From contig OU862909.1 of assembly GCA_917880885.1 (NCBI GenBank), forward strand, positions 30,874,405 to 30,938,404: a DNA stretch of 64,000 bases, given 5' to 3'. Origin of the DNA: Limnephilus marmoratus (lineage: Eukaryota; Arthropoda; Insecta; Trichoptera; Limnephilidae). Position numbers and translations under genes: made by a program. Shown here in pieces: positions 22,568 through 34,987 of the stretch; the first letter of the stretch is position 1, and every line of letters starts with the position of its first letter. The notes below the pieces were generated by a model, which searched no databases, was not told the origin of the DNA, and worked only from the letters and a program-made list of their open reading frames with translations.

Positions 22568-25500
22568 TGTGCTAAAAGCGACGGGAAAATTCAACATGAA
22601 AGTTACATCAAGTTTAATATAAGGATTAAAGCAATACAATTAATATTAATGTTGATGTTAATGTATTCTGGATCTAAATGGTGGGCATGGCAAATTTCAC
22701 AATAAGCATTTATTTACCAATTAAATCACCTTGAGAGATATATCTCTCGCGGTGAAAGTAATTGCTTAAAATTGCACATTAAGCATTTATTTGTTAGCTG
22801 TGCCGTTAAAAAAGTCAGTACATGTGGGAGTTGTAATTATCCCAAATATCGTGTGAAATATTTTAATCGAAAAATAAGTAAAATATTTACGTAAACCGCT
22901 TATTATCTAACAATTAGTACTAATAAATACATACTTTGTAGCCCGCTAAGGCGGGATATACTGCGGAGGATTTATCTGCAAATTATATACGGGTAGTTAG
23001 GAAAAAATATAAGGTTTTCAGCGAAAAAGCTTCTCAGACTGTGAGCTTTTAAGGTCTATATGAAATACGTACTGTAATTTTAGGTAAAACCTTCGAAATT
23101 GCCTTTACTGCTTTTCAAATTGTACCTTTTACGGACATTTTGGTTTGTATTTCAAAGAATTCAAAAGATTACAGTTTGAGGAATTTTATTAGTGGAACTA
23201 ATATATTTTCCTAACTGCCCGTATAGAATTTACAGATAAATAATTTCTAGATTTGCTTGAGTTAGCAGACTACAAAGTGATGTTCAGGACCATTTTTGAG
23301 GGCTGAGTGGGTACGAGTGAGTCAAAATAAGTTTACGTTACAATACACATTTCTCTTTGGTAGTTGACTTTAAGGTTAAATTGATAGTATCGTTCCGCCT
23401 TTTAACAGCCCCACTGCCTTACAAACACAGAAAAGCCAGCCATTCTTTAATGAACCGTCCATTGGGCTCAGTCGCCGAATGAATGAAGACTATTATTTTA
23501 CAAAGATCTCTTTCCAATATGCTTTCGGAAGTCAATAAAATAAATAAAAATGTGTTTAAGGTTACAAACGCAACAAATGGTAGCACACAGTACAAAAAAA
23601 TTGGTTTTGACAGAGATATTTAAAATAGTATTTAAAAAAAAATAATTTAATAATAACAAAAAAGAGAGAGGTTTTTGTTTTCCACAGCTAAAACGCTATT
23701 TCAAAGCTTAATGGCTCATCATGCGATGAGTATGCTAGCCGACAAAAGTTGCGTTGATTATTTTTGTAAATCAAGACATTTGACAACATATCATATTATT
23801 TTTAAATTGCTGTAAACATCAGAAGGTTTGGTTGTTGATGTGAGAAATCGAATACCGAAAAGCTCGTCTTGTAGACAAAGGGTGTCTTCAAACGATACAC
23901 ATCAAAAGTCAGGTTGATTTGACCTTTACATCAATCTCCCGAGAATCTCTGATCGTGTACAACGCGCTTCAATTACATTGTGTAATGTGACTCGCTGGTA
24001 GAATACACAGATATCTTTATTCTGTTGGTTGAATGGACAATCCAAGTATCTACCTACTTATTGCTGCTTAAAGCCAAAATAAATTGTATTTATTATTACG
24101 ATTCGCATGGATAATATCATTTTTGTTGTAATGTTTTGGTCATCAGGATTTCCCGTGCTAACCGAGAGAAATAAACCCACACCTTCAAAATTCTTTAAAA
24201 TGCATTTTCAATCCTTGTCAAGCAAGCCAAAACAGTATAATAATCCATAATAGAAAAACCCTTCTCACAGAAATAAGTTACTAAGAATTCACAAAAATAG
24301 TCCTTGGAAAGTTTTTCTAAATATTGCGTCAACCAGAACAGTGGTGTTGAAGTTCTCAGAAATAGAGATTGCAAATACCTTTGGCCTATTTTAATAGAAA
24401 ATAAAATCTATTACTTCATTCTTTCATTCTTTGAACATCATTCAGCAAAGCGCGGAAGTTATGTCTGCAGAACATGAAACACGTACAAATGTAAACATTT
24501 TATTAGGTATATTTTTAGAATATTTTATGAATGAATCCTTTTAAAAGCGATTGGGTATTGCGGCAACCAAGCGAGAAAAAAATAGAAACAATATGAATCG
24601 TAGGCGTAACTTGCTTAAAGTATGGCAAACTATAAGCGGCGCTTTTAAGTCACATAACGGAAGGCATATTAAATTGCACTTAAACCCACAAGTTCTTCCC
24701 ATCATACATTTGCTTAGCGCAAAATGACAGTTTCAGTGCCTAACTGTTCGAAAAGGGAAACTTTTTATGGCAGACTTCCAAAATATTTCGCTTACGACGC
24801 TGTCTCTCCCGTCCCCAATAAACCATCAATTTGTTCAGAAGAAGCTGCTAAAATTGTGAAGTTGCGTAGATACCTACATACTACATTATCTTCATCACTC
24901 AAAGCTCAAAGCACAAACCTAGTCTGACGGAATCGCATTCTCCACAAAGGCATTTAGGGGAGCTACATTTTAGTGTCGCGAATATTTATGCTTGTGTGGG
25001 TGTTGAATTTCTGAATGTTACATAGAAAGGTCGTGTAAAACGCGCGTAGTAAGAAATCCCATGACCGCTTTAAAAAATAAAAGTCTTTTGCGAAATCTTG
25101 CATAGTCGGTCGTGCAAGCGCGGCCACGGTGACGAATATTGTACCTAAACGATATCGTTTTGCCAGGGGCGAGGGGCGGCCATCGCAGAAAAGGAACCCA
25201 AATGGAGCGGTTCAGACTCAGACCGGCAAGCTGCTGCGGGATTATTTATTAAAAGCGATCCATATTTACGACGAAAGGGTTAACTCTGATTTATATATTT
25301 ATTCTTCATTCCACAGTAAGTAAGGTCGAATATACGTCAGCCGAGTGACGAATGAGATGTCAGGGGGAATGGTTATTGAAAACAAAGAGTAAGAAAGATT
25401 TTGTTGTGACAAAAAATACATCTACAAATAATTTTATTCTTGAAAGAGGAGTCAATCCGTATGAAAAATAAAGCTATAGTAAGAAGGTAGTCAAGTAAAA

Positions 25501-25610
25501 AAGTTTCATTATTATCCAAAAAAAAACGCTAAAAATGGGAATTCATAAATATTCAGGAGAAGTGAAATGATGGAATGATTACTATTCACCCATATAAAAC
25601 CACAAGTTTA
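22568..25610. other. Long AT-rich non-coding stretch
   Basis: No gene supported. 22733-22748 is the 16-bp palindrome GAGAGATATATCTCTC. 23085-23125 and 23165-23280 resemble pieces of 17262-17535. Two open frames (24724-24927 and 25129-25323) have no recognisable domain and I do not call them genes. Confidence 0.4.
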
Positions 25611-25616
25611 ATGAGT

Positions 25617-26004
25617 TTTTTGAAGTGAAATCTTCATACATCAATTACGTAAGCAGTTTTTCTTCCAATCTAGACCCGGCCCGGTGAGATAAATTTGGAC
25701 CACTTCGTAGATTCTTTTCAAGTAACGTGAGATTTTGCTCGACACTCCCACCCCCCTTTGAGCTCACATATAAATATATGCCCCTTAATAGCACCGTTGT
25801 GATTCGAAACTCTATGAAACAAAAAATAGCGACACTAAAAAGAGACAAACACATATATCTATAGGTTTTAGCCTGCGAGAGAATGAGATAGTATAATGGG
25901 TCTCCTCTTTGTGCGGTGCTTCATAGCCTATCGGACTCTTCTTTGTGGGGTGGTTTGTACCCCCCCCACTCTTGTCCACTTAAGATTTTACTTCTAACGC
26001 GTGT
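25617..26004. mobile_element. MITE family 2, copy 1, with nested MITE 1
   Basis: TGAAGTGAAATCTTC at the left is inverted in AAGATTTTACTTCTAACGCG at the right. The interior (AGCACCGTTGTGATTCGAAAC, GCCTGCGAGAGAATGAGATA, CTTTGTGCGGTGCTTCATAG) is the reverse complement of 45955-46110. An insertion at 25630-25785 is absent from the other copy. Confidence 0.7.
25630..25785 (-). mobile_element. MITE family 1, decayed copy
   Basis: On the minus strand this matches 31527-31688: GGGGCATATATTTATATGTG, CAAAATCTCACGTTACTTGA, AATTTATCTCACC, GAAAAACTGCTTACGTAATT. The MITE 2 copy at 45803 shows the corresponding empty site (TGAAGTGAAA followed closely by TTAGCACCG). Confidence 0.75.
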
Positions 26005-26035
26005 GAATTGAACAATCTGATTTTGAAATATAATT

Positions 26036-26115
26036 TATTTTATTTTATTTATTAATTTTCAACGCCCTGATGGGCTTTTACATTATAAGTTTATAATACA
26101 GAGACATTTTTTTTT
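26036..26115 (-). repeat. LINE 3' end with small GCCC/GGGC hairpin
   Basis: The minus strand reads TGTAAAAGCCCATCAGGGCG then TTGAAAATTAATAAATAAAAT. It pairs with the 3' end at 35208-35248 (TGTAAAAGCTCTTTGGGCGT, TAAATAAATAAA). No coding sequence is attached. Confidence 0.55.
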
Positions 26116-28250
26116 AAATAAAAAAGATAAACTATAAAAATATAACTAGTAAACATCATATGAACGGTAGGTATACAGATAAATTATTAAAGTAGCCTGA
26201 ACAGGCATATTAAGAAAAACGTTGACAGTATAAGTAGAAAAGCATACAATCTTTAGGAGTCCAAACTAACATACCCTTTTTAAAGTTATAAAATATTCCT
26301 CTGCCTAAATTAAAAGAGGGGGGAATCTTTTAATGAGAAAATAAATCTATAATACATATGCACAAAAAAACAAAGCAAGAAACGGGCCGAAGAAGAAGTA
26401 GTCAAGCGAGTATTGGAATACATTAAACTTGACCGCAGAAACAGGATGCTTTAGGCTTAGACCGTCAGTGCTTTTTTCACGAGTCAAGGCACCAAGAGAC
26501 AGTGAAACCAAGTTTATGCGATCTCGTTCTTAAAAAAAATATCCTAAAAACTAACGAGCCCAAATAAAAATACCGAACCAGTTCTTAATTATGCGAACGT
26601 CGTAAAAGTTATGCAAGCCGAACGTTTCAAGTTGGGCAGAGTCCGTATGGTGCTTAGAGGCTCGTAACGGTTTGTGGAAGCATCTAAATAAAGAAAATGT
26701 CAGAAAAAATTGCAGAAAAATAAATAAAATTAGAACGAGAACCATCCAGAGTGGGAGCTTCTAGAAATCTTTAACTGACCTTTAACGATGTTATTAATTT
26801 GTTGGAAACAGCGCTGCTTACATACCTGAAACAAGGAGAAAATCAAACATTAGTTGAAAGACATAATAATTTTCATAGAAAACGAATACAACAGAAACAA
26901 TAAATTGAGTCCTATAATTTAAATGCCCGCCGTATCCGATATTTTGACAAAATGATCGGAGTATGATATCATGTTCACATTTTTGTGAGGAACAAGAGGA
27001 ACCTAAAATTAAGTTTAAAAACCTCCCATATCACGACCAAAAATTATGAAAAAACTGCGAGTGAGTATCATTCAAATCAGTTGGGTTTCAAAAGCCTCTA
27101 AATCGCGAATGAAATACGAAGTGAGTATCAAAATCCGCTTTATCCATTTTATTTATCGGAATAATTTAAATTATGCTGTCGTACAAAAAAAATTAACACT
27201 TTTCGAAATTTTATTACTCCATTTCATTAATCAAAAAATGAAATGCAATTACTTGTTTACGGTAGAGATGTGACAGTTTTTTTGCGGTTTTCTCAAAATC
27301 AATGAAAGTTGATAGAGCGGATATAGAAATTAAACGACTCATATTAATAGTTAAGCCTTTTTCAGTCAATATTAAAATGTCGAAACCTACATTCAAATAA
27401 AATAAAAATAAATAAAAAAACATTTTTTAATAAAACCCTACAGCAATCCTTAACGAGCTTTGACAGATTACCTGAAAGAAGTTAGTCAAAGATTGATCGC
27501 TAAAACCAGTAACATCCCACACACTCCATGCAAAAAATAAGATATATGTACACTCTGTCAAAAACAAATTTAGTGTTAGACGTGCGGTGCGATGGAAACA
27601 GGTACAAGAAATATTCACAAGTGTGTATTATAAATTAGAAGACTATTCAGAGAAGCTGTAGTATACTGTTTCCTATAAAAACACTAATTAAATATTATAA
27701 CTAATGGCTTGTTCGCATAGAATAAGTAGTAAGTCAAGTAGCGAGTATACATGCCGAAAACTGTTGCATTACTTTCAAATAGTACCCGCCGCCCGTTGTT
27801 AAGATGATGGCGGATGACGGGCTGCTACACAGCAAAGTAAATACGCAAATTAAGCTTATTTTAATGTTTATTTTAGAAGTGGTGGAAAAATAAAATAGTA
27901 AGATGAAAATAAATAAACTATGGACATGAAAAGATATTAACAGCAGCATGAATAAATAATTTTAGTCTATATCGCCATTACTCGCCCGATAAATAGAAAG
28001 AAATGGATTGAATCTACTAAAGAGCTGATTGACCCATTCTACTAAAATTACGGTGTTCGGACGCGTTTAGATACTACTATACCTACTCTACTCGACTAAA
28101 ATACTTGGCGTGTCTGAATGGCTCTTTATGGGTTGTTTATTAGCTAAATAATAAAATAAATCATTGAAGAAGAAGAAAATACTAATAAATCTAAACAAAA
28201 CAAGACACAGAAAAATAAAAAAGGTAACAGACGCAACGGAAAATAAGATT
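26116..28250. other. AT-rich non-coding stretch
   Basis: No gene supported. Short open frames are unremarkable. Confidence 0.4.
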
Positions 28251-28259
28251 ATAGTAACA

Positions 28260-28325
28260 TATCCTGATGAAGACAACATTGTTGAAACATGTTGATATTG
28301 TTTTAAAAATAGTGGTTTATACAAA
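28260..28325 (+). ncRNA. Penelope-type hammerhead-like segment
   Basis: CTGATGA is followed by a small stem (CAAC/GTTG) and GAAAC, the order of a hammerhead core, then a TTTTAAAAATAGTGGTTTAT block. No NUH closing stem is obvious, so it is probably a relic. Confidence 0.4.
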
Positions 28326-28329
28326 GTAA

Positions 28330-30505
28330 TCAGTTATTCATTATATGAAAAATGATGCCACAAAGTAATTTTGCGAAGTTTGAAGAAGAAAATAAGATCT
28401 CTTATCTTAAGGGGACCCAATATCATAACCAACTCGACCATTGGGATCTATTCATTTGACGTCATTTTTGTCGATTTCATATTTCAAATTCGGAATTAAG
28501 TATATTATCCTTAACTATTTTTTCCCATATTTTTGGCTGCAATTTTGTTTAAATGTAACCTAGAAAGAGTCTCGGATAAACATATCCGATTTTATTTATT
28601 CAATACTAATTACGCTAAAAATTGTTCCAATAAATTAAAAAAAAAAATGTTCTAAAAATTTTAACAAAATGAACACTTAATTTTAATGAAAATTTTTAAA
28701 AATTAATGTATGAGTAGGATAATGTTTTTTTATTGTAAGAGAAAGCCTCCCACTCCCGGGAAACAGATTTGATTCAACTAATAATTAATTAATTGAAACA
28801 AGTCTGCTCCCAAAGGCACAATCTACAGTAGAATGAGGTAACTTCAGACAAGGAGGGTGACACAGATATGTGAATGGTCCATGGCATTCATGTATCACGT
28901 GTCCTTGAGAAGAAAATGTTAGCGGTTGTACATTGTGGCCAATGTACGTGTGTGTTGTTAATTTATGGCCAGTCTTCATAAGTTTGCTTAAAAATGATTT
29001 TTTATCGAGGTTTTAAATTAATTTTTATAAGCGGTGAATAAACTTTGTAAATCAGTAAGGTTTTTTATTTGCAAAGAATAATTGATTATTTTATAACACT
29101 GAAGTTATCACATCTGAAAGCGTATTTTTAAAATTTATAATTTTTTTAAATTTCATATTTTGTGGGGACATGCCACGAAGGTATAATAAAGAATATTGGA
29201 GGGAGGTGCTCCCAATTGTATTCCCCAGAAAAGGTGTGTCGTAAGTACTAAATAAGAAGTTATCCATTATAGGTGCGAATGAAAAAAAAATCTGTAAGTA
29301 CCTAAATGCACAATTGGGGAACGAATTTTTCTCTTTTTTTTGAATTGATGACATAAAGTGAAAAATAAATTACAAATAATCACACCGATCACCGAAAAAA
29401 CGTGGGCTACATTATTTCATCATTGTTTTATCTACAATTATTTTGTGGTTGGTCTGTTCCGTTCCCCATTGATCACTTTTTTAAAAAAGATTTTATTTAT
29501 TTAGATCATCTGAATCGTGCATAAGAACGCATTTTTATTGCATATTTTTTGCATTTTATTTACAAGATCTATAATTATTAGGCGTGTATCTGACCTAAAT
29601 ACAATTACAAACGTGTTTTAATTATAAAATTGAACCCTCCCCCCACTAGATGAATGTTTTAATAAATAAACAAAAGCATGAATATGGAATGCCCTTTTGG
29701 GATTTAGTACGGTTGACAGGGGTAATAACAAAGTTGTCCGTAGTCACCAGATTTGATGTGGTAACTTCAGATAGTATTTAAGTTTTTTTTTAAATATATA
29801 CATATATATATAAACAAATAATGGAAAATGTTAGAGGAGGCCAATGCCAAGAGGCAAACTGAGCTTCGGGTTATTATAACAAATAACAAAATGCCTAGTA
29901 TTCATACCTAACATAAGTTCAGGATAAAAGGGCTTATTATTATTATATAAACAAATATAATATAATATATAAACAAATATAATTCAGATACCTTAAAATT
30001 CAAATGTATCAAATAAATATTTTAAGATTTTCTATTTGCTGGTTTACCAGAAACTTAAAATTTTCCAAAAAATTGAAAAAATGTCCAAAGTCACCTCATT
30101 CTACAGTACCGATCGATCGATTCCTCGCGGGGCTACAACTTTACTACTGACAAGTAGACTGCTTCTAGATTGGTTTCGACTCATCCGAGGGTGCTCCGTG
30201 AGCGATTCACTCCTGGATGAATTTCGAAGGCTATCCGTGAGCGATATGCTCACAGATGTGCTTTCCCTCCTTTTGCTGTTTTTTTTTTTAAATTATTTTC
30301 AGAACGACACAGCAGACCCGACGAAGTAATTAATTGAAATGCTAAAGCTTGATCGATTTGGTTGAACTTTGAAATAAACTTTACAATTACTGAACTAACT
30401 TAGGTACCACGGGAAAACTGATTTGATGAAAATTCGTTGGTTCTAATAATTAATTAAGTAAAAAAAATATATATTTTTAACAATATTTATCGAATGCTTG
30501 CGGCA
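28330..30505. other. AT-rich non-coding stretch
   Basis: The sequence around 30170-30260 contains TCCGTGAGCGAT twice, 50 bp apart. The minus-strand frame 28785-28979 has no known domain. Nothing else recognised. Confidence 0.35.
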
Positions 30506-30510
30506 TTTTG

Positions 30511-30912
30511 GGAAGCGGGTATGGGTACCACCGTCCCGGAAACCATTTATTGGATAACCAACACTTCTGCCATAGGTCACCCCAAGTGGTTCGCTACGTT
30601 TGGTGACTTAGCAGGGGTGCCCGGGTTTATGAAGTGAGATTTGTCAAGGTCTTTGCGGCCGATGTGTCTACCCACCTGTGGCGTAATGGGTGAGATTTGA
30701 GAGTCAAGAGAGATTTGTTAAGGAGGTCGTTGTTAATCACTCGACACATGACGGTGGATTCAAATTCCTACCTACCCCTGATACCTATTTCCTTCCCAGA
30801 ACTTCCTCTTCTACCTTCCCTTTAAAAAACCCTCTACACAGCAAGCCATGAGATGACATAGGCCATGAGGGAAATTATTTTTCTCAGGGCCTCCTGTCCT
30901 GTGTGGAGCTAA
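30511..30912 (+). repeat. SINE-like element with LINE J 3' end
   Basis: Plus-strand copy of the family at 94-539: head GCGGGTATGGGTACC, CGGAAACCATTTATTGGATAACC, CCAAGTGGTTCGCTACGTTT, then the 3' GGCCATGAGG.../CTCAGGGCC and GTGTGGAGCT stems. A 5-bp TGTCC duplication sits in the last stem. Confidence 0.75.
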
Positions 30913-31375
30913 AAGAAACATCACCAAACAGGCACTTAACAAAGCCTTAAATAACTTCATATTTTGTTACGTTATATAATAATATAACAAAAATAATCTG
31001 CATTTTGAAACTCGCATTTACATAAAAACTTGTTTATGGTTTGTTGATTTGTTAAATTATGAAAATCGCATGCATTAATAAATAATCAGCTCTTCAACCC
31101 GACATTCACTGCTTTATAGACAACTTTATTTAACTAAATCAAATTTAAAGGAGGTATCAAATATTTATTTTTCTATGCATAAATAAACACCACTATCAGA
31201 AAACATCATGAACTTCGAGTGAAAATAATAAACCCAACCGAAATAAGCACAATGTAAAGTCTATGTAACGTTAAAACTATAAACAAACTTCTAGCTAAAC
31301 AGACTAACTATGTATGTACTAAATTAATTCAAATAGTACTCGTACGATAATAAAGTGATAAATATTTAAAAAAAA
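30913..31375. other. AT-rich non-coding stretch
   Basis: Nothing recognised. Confidence 0.4.
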
Positions 31376-31387
31376 ACGTCCATAAAA

Positions 31388-31784
31388 GATTGTATATGAT
31401 CCGAGATTTTCACGGCTAAAAGAATCATCGTAATTTGGGGTATTATAATCCCGTGTTGCGCTTCCTCTTTATTTAGCCCAGGTTTCCAACATCGTCACAG
31501 TATCCATCATCAGGGCAGGTATGTAAGGGGGCATACATTTAATAATTACGTGAGCTCAAAAAGGGGGGGTCCAACAAAATCTCACGTTACTTGAAAAGAA
31601 TACACGAAGTGGCCCAAATTTATCTCTCCAAGGGGGGGAGGAGTCTAGATTGTAAGAAAAACTGCTCACGTAATTAATGTATGCCCCCTAATGCTGGATT
31701 GATGATGGACATTGTGGCGCCGTCCGAAACGTTGCTTAAAGAAGGAGATAGCGCAAAACGGCGTATTATCCCAAAAAATAAATC
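31388..31784. mobile_element. Palindromic Penelope-type unit with 12-bp duplication
   Basis: Two diverged arms face each other: the minus-strand left arm contains CTGATGATGG and AACACGGGATTATAATACCC; the right arm has TTGATGATGGACAT, GTCCGAAACGTT and GCGCAAAACGGCGTATTATC. The direct repeat ACGTCCATAAAA flanks the unit exactly at 31376-31387 and 31785-31796. A MITE (31527-31688) sits at the centre. The arms belong to the same family as 36841-37090. Confidence 0.8.
31527..31688. mobile_element. MITE family 1, intact copy
   Basis: 162 bp; GGGGGCATACATT(TAA)TAATTACGTGAG at the left is inverted at the right end. It is flanked by TAA at 31524-31526 and 31689-31691, the 3-bp TWA duplication of PIF/Harbinger elements. 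A second, decayed copy is at 25630-25785. Confidence 0.8.
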
Positions 31785-31924
31785 ACGTCCATAAAATAGT
31801 ATTTTTCTGATATGTCATAAATATAAATAGCTTTTCTGTTGATGTTTATATAATTCTAAGAATTTAATTTATTATACATTCGGTCTTCATATAACATTAT
31901 AAAACAAATATATGTGTTAAGGTA

Positions 31925-32068
31925 CTGTCGGACAACGCTATAAAGTAGCAAGCGTTTTTTGGCTTGTCCTATACTAGGATATCGCTCGCCATACATTCCC
32001 GATGAGAATTTATGTTGAGCGATATGTCGAAATAGGCCAAACCACGAAAATATAGCGTGATCTGACAG
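31925..32068. mobile_element. Small MITE (~144 bp)
   Basis: Ends CTGTCGGACAACGCTATA and TATAGCGTGATCTGACAG are inverted repeats (15 of 18). Inner blocks GGCTTGTCCTATACTAGGATATCGCTC and GAGCGATATGTCG...AGGCCAAACC also pair, so the whole element folds back. No target duplication was recognised. Confidence 0.6.
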
Positions 32069-33235
32069 TTTGATAGTTTTATTTTTTTTACGATCTGATA
32101 GTTTTATTTTTCTGTTATTTTTTTGTAATAAGGAGAAAATATTTGATTATATTTTTGGTACGATGTAAAATGTATAAAAATATAATAGTCGACAGTTGAT
32201 TTAGAAAAGATTAATAACTAAATAATATAAATCAAGACGAGGTTTTTAACGGTTAAAAAAAGAGCTTCCACAAAACGAGCGATCGTCAATAAGTTTTTTG
32301 AAAAGAAGGATAAGCTTGTTGCCCTGTTGTGCCTGTCCAATATGTCAGCACAACCCACGACTGAAGAATAAAGGCGATGAATAAATTTAAATTTATCTCC
32401 AAATCGATGAATACTTGAAAGGTTAACGATCTCTTTTAAAAAGAAGAAAAATAGCTGATTATAAAGATTTGTCTATTCACAAACATATTTAAAACAAAAT
32501 TGACATCGACAACCCACGTAAAAGTTAAGCGTTTATTATTCTCGTAAGAATGACTAAAATTTAAAAAAAAAAATGTGTCATCGTACAAAAAATCCTCGAA
32601 CCACGTTGAAATATGGCTTATCCTTTGGGAAATACTCTGATGGTGAAGGAAGTGGGTGGGAAATAGTGGTTATTAAGATCAGACCTATTCATCGATATAT
32701 TAACCATAGATTAGCCCTCCCATACCCAATTCCAATCCCAAAGTGACACCACCTACGAGAAATTTCATAATACAACTACCCATCGAATTCCGTTGCATCT
32801 CTTGCGTGACTTAGTTGTTTTACTAGGAAGAAATTAAACATTTTTTATCTAATGTTACTTTTCTCCATACGCTGCCTCGAATTCATATGTTATGTACATA
32901 TTTTTTTTAGATATTCATATAACTGATTAAATTATTAATAATAAAGTCCGCGATCGCCCATACCTAAAATATTTCTAACTGATTGAAATTTGTGGTTTAA
33001 AAATGATCTTCATAAAGCTAGTAATTCCGTTGCCGCGAACTTGCTGGAAAACAAATTAGCTCCACGTAGACCAACAAAAGGTACAAACCAATGCTTCTTG
33101 CGATCTTTTGACTGTGAGATAATGGACTTTCTTTTTGATAAATGTTTTCGTAAAAACCAATGTTTTTGGTTACGGTGTCATTTTTAAGACCTACACGCCT
33201 TGTCTAGATATACTTGGTCGAAGGACCTATTACAA
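32069..33235. other. AT-rich non-coding stretch
   Basis: Nothing recognised. Confidence 0.4.
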
Positions 33236-33238
33236 TTT

Positions 33239-33684
33239 GGGAGGCGGGTATGGATACCGCCGCCCCGGGAACTATTCATTAGATAACCAACACCTCTGCC
33301 ATAGGTCACTCCATGTGGTTCGCTACTTTTGGTGACTTAGCAGGGGTGCCCGGGTGAGATGAGGTTTGGCCAGGTCTTAGTGGCTGATACGTCTGCCCAC
33401 CTGCTGTGTGGTGGGCAGGATCGAGAGAGACTGGTTAAGAGAGATATTTTATCCTCCAGCCAGTAACTCTTGCACAGCAATTGGAGGGATGGATTCATAC
33501 GTCCATCACTCCTGGACACACTAAGCTCCAGATTCCTACCCACCTCTTATACCTATTTCCTTCCCAAAACTTCCTCTCCTCCTTTTCCTTAAAAAAACCC
33601 TCCACTAGCATCCCCTGAGATTACATAGGCCCTGAGGGAAATTATTTTCCTCAGGGCCTCCCGTGTGGAGCTAATGTAAAAAAA
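33239..33684 (+). repeat. SINE-like element with LINE J 3' end, full length
   Basis: Starts GGGAGGCGGGTATGGATACC and ends with the perfect GGCCCTGAGG/CCTCAGGGCC inner stem, GTGTGGAGCTAATGT and an A run. The best-preserved copy of the family. Confidence 0.78.
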
Positions 33685-34465
33685 GTTAATTTCTAAAAAG
33701 CTAAATCCATTTTGAACAACGTTTCTTAATGGTGATTTCTCAACAGGTGGATACTGAACATCTGACACTCCTGAACTAGGTGCAGATTTGGCATAAATTA
33801 TTTATTATTAAACAAATTTCAAGTCGAACAGCATAATGCTTCACCAATTGGTCATCTGTCTACTTAATCTGTCTGCATAATCTATAAGGTACATTCGTAA
33901 TTCGTGCTCAATTATAATAAACAGTAAAATAGCCCCATAACTTATTCAAAGTTCGCCATGTTGGGGAAATACATGTGTTAAACCCCAGTAAGTTATTACG
34001 GCCAGATTAGAATCAACCCAATTCAATATATCAACCTCAAGAATATCCGTTCTTTCTCTAGGAAATGCAAATAACAAAGGACCGTCCCGTGCGACCGTTC
34101 CGTCGGGTATCGGAACTCCGAACAATGAACCTAAAGGGTCGTATATATTTCAAAACAGTTTATTAAGGTTCCTTTAGTGTAAGTCTAAGTTGGAGCAGGC
34201 CGGGACTCTGGTATGTTTTCCAAAACTGCGGTCGGTGCCTAAAGCAAGTTTTCACGCTCAGGGAACACTTTTTAAAACGTCATAAATTTAAGTGGCACTT
34301 AGTGGATTAAAATCGGGACGTGCGAACAACGATTGAAGAAGTTGAGTTCATTGAGATGAAGTTAGGTAAGTACGTTAAATTTAGCATCAACCGAAGATAT
34401 TGATTTAATTGTTGCAGGTGTAGGGGTTGAAGGTCCCATAAATTACGGATAAATTCGAACCAAAA
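33685..34465. other. Non-coding stretch
   Basis: No gene supported; moderately GC-richer around 34080-34240. Confidence 0.35.
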
Positions 34466-34567
34466 ATTTTGTAAACCCATGAAATCGCTGTATTTTTGTA
34501 TTTTTATGACTTGCGTGCTTTTTTATCTAATTTTATTTTTAATCTGTTTTATTCCTAAACCTTTGAC

Positions 34568-34640
34568 GACCTCCGTAGTCCAGTGGCTAAGACTCTTGAC
34601 TCACATTCCGGAGGTCGCGGGTTCGAACCCGGCATGCGCA
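34568..34640 (+). promoter_or_regulatory. tRNA-like Pol III promoter of the SINE
   Basis: A box TGGCTAAGAC at 34584-34593 and B box GGTTCGAACCC at 34620-34630. The T-arm pairs (CGGGTTCGAACCCG), but the acceptor ends GACCTCC and CATGCGC do not pair, so this is an internal promoter relic and not a tRNA gene. Confidence 0.8.
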
Positions 34641-34987
34641 AATAAATTTTATTTGAATAATTTGTGTTATTTCACAATTAATTCATTTAAAATAATATAT
34701 AGTATATTTGCGGCATGTTCCAGAGTGGAAGATACTATCAGTATCGCCCTGGTGTAAGACCACCATTCAGAATTGAAACGTTGCTTGAAAATGGCTTTAG
34801 CCGTGTTTAGTGACCAGATCTGAATAGCCAGGTACTTCCCAACCTTCCTCTTCCCCACCTCCTTCCCCTCCCCGCTACCTTCAGCCTCACAACATACCCC
34901 AATTGGGGATGCCATAGTCTCACTGGCTCCAGACGGGAGCAGTTGAGATTCTTGTGCGGTATTCACGGTAAAAAAAAAAAAAAAAAT
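34568..34987 (+). mobile_element. tRNA-derived SINE, full length
   Basis: A tRNA-like head, an AT linker, a ~250-bp body (TTCCAGAGTGGAAGATACTA, CGTTGCTTGAAAATGGC, CCCAATTGGGGATGCCATAG, GAGCAGTTGAGATT) and a poly-A tail at 34970-34986. Body copies lie at 45478-45706 (plus) and 59793-60138 (minus, with head). No protein is encoded. Confidence 0.85.

Noticed and set aside
24724..25323. Two plus-strand open frames of 64-67 codons
   Set aside because: No recognisable domain, no codon or splice evidence, and no repeat partner; length is not unusual for random sequence.
26391..26460. Charged plus-strand stretch (AEEEVVKRVLEYIKLDRRNR) that looks exon-like
   Set aside because: Only about 20 codons, no splice sites that make sense, and no partner exon nearby.
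28785..28979. Minus-strand frame with several His and Cys residues
   Set aside because: Spacing of Cys/His fits no zinc finger I recognise, and the frame is short.
34568..34640. Possible tRNA gene
   Set aside because: A and B boxes are good, but the acceptor stem does not pair and the segment continues into a repeated SINE body with poly-A.
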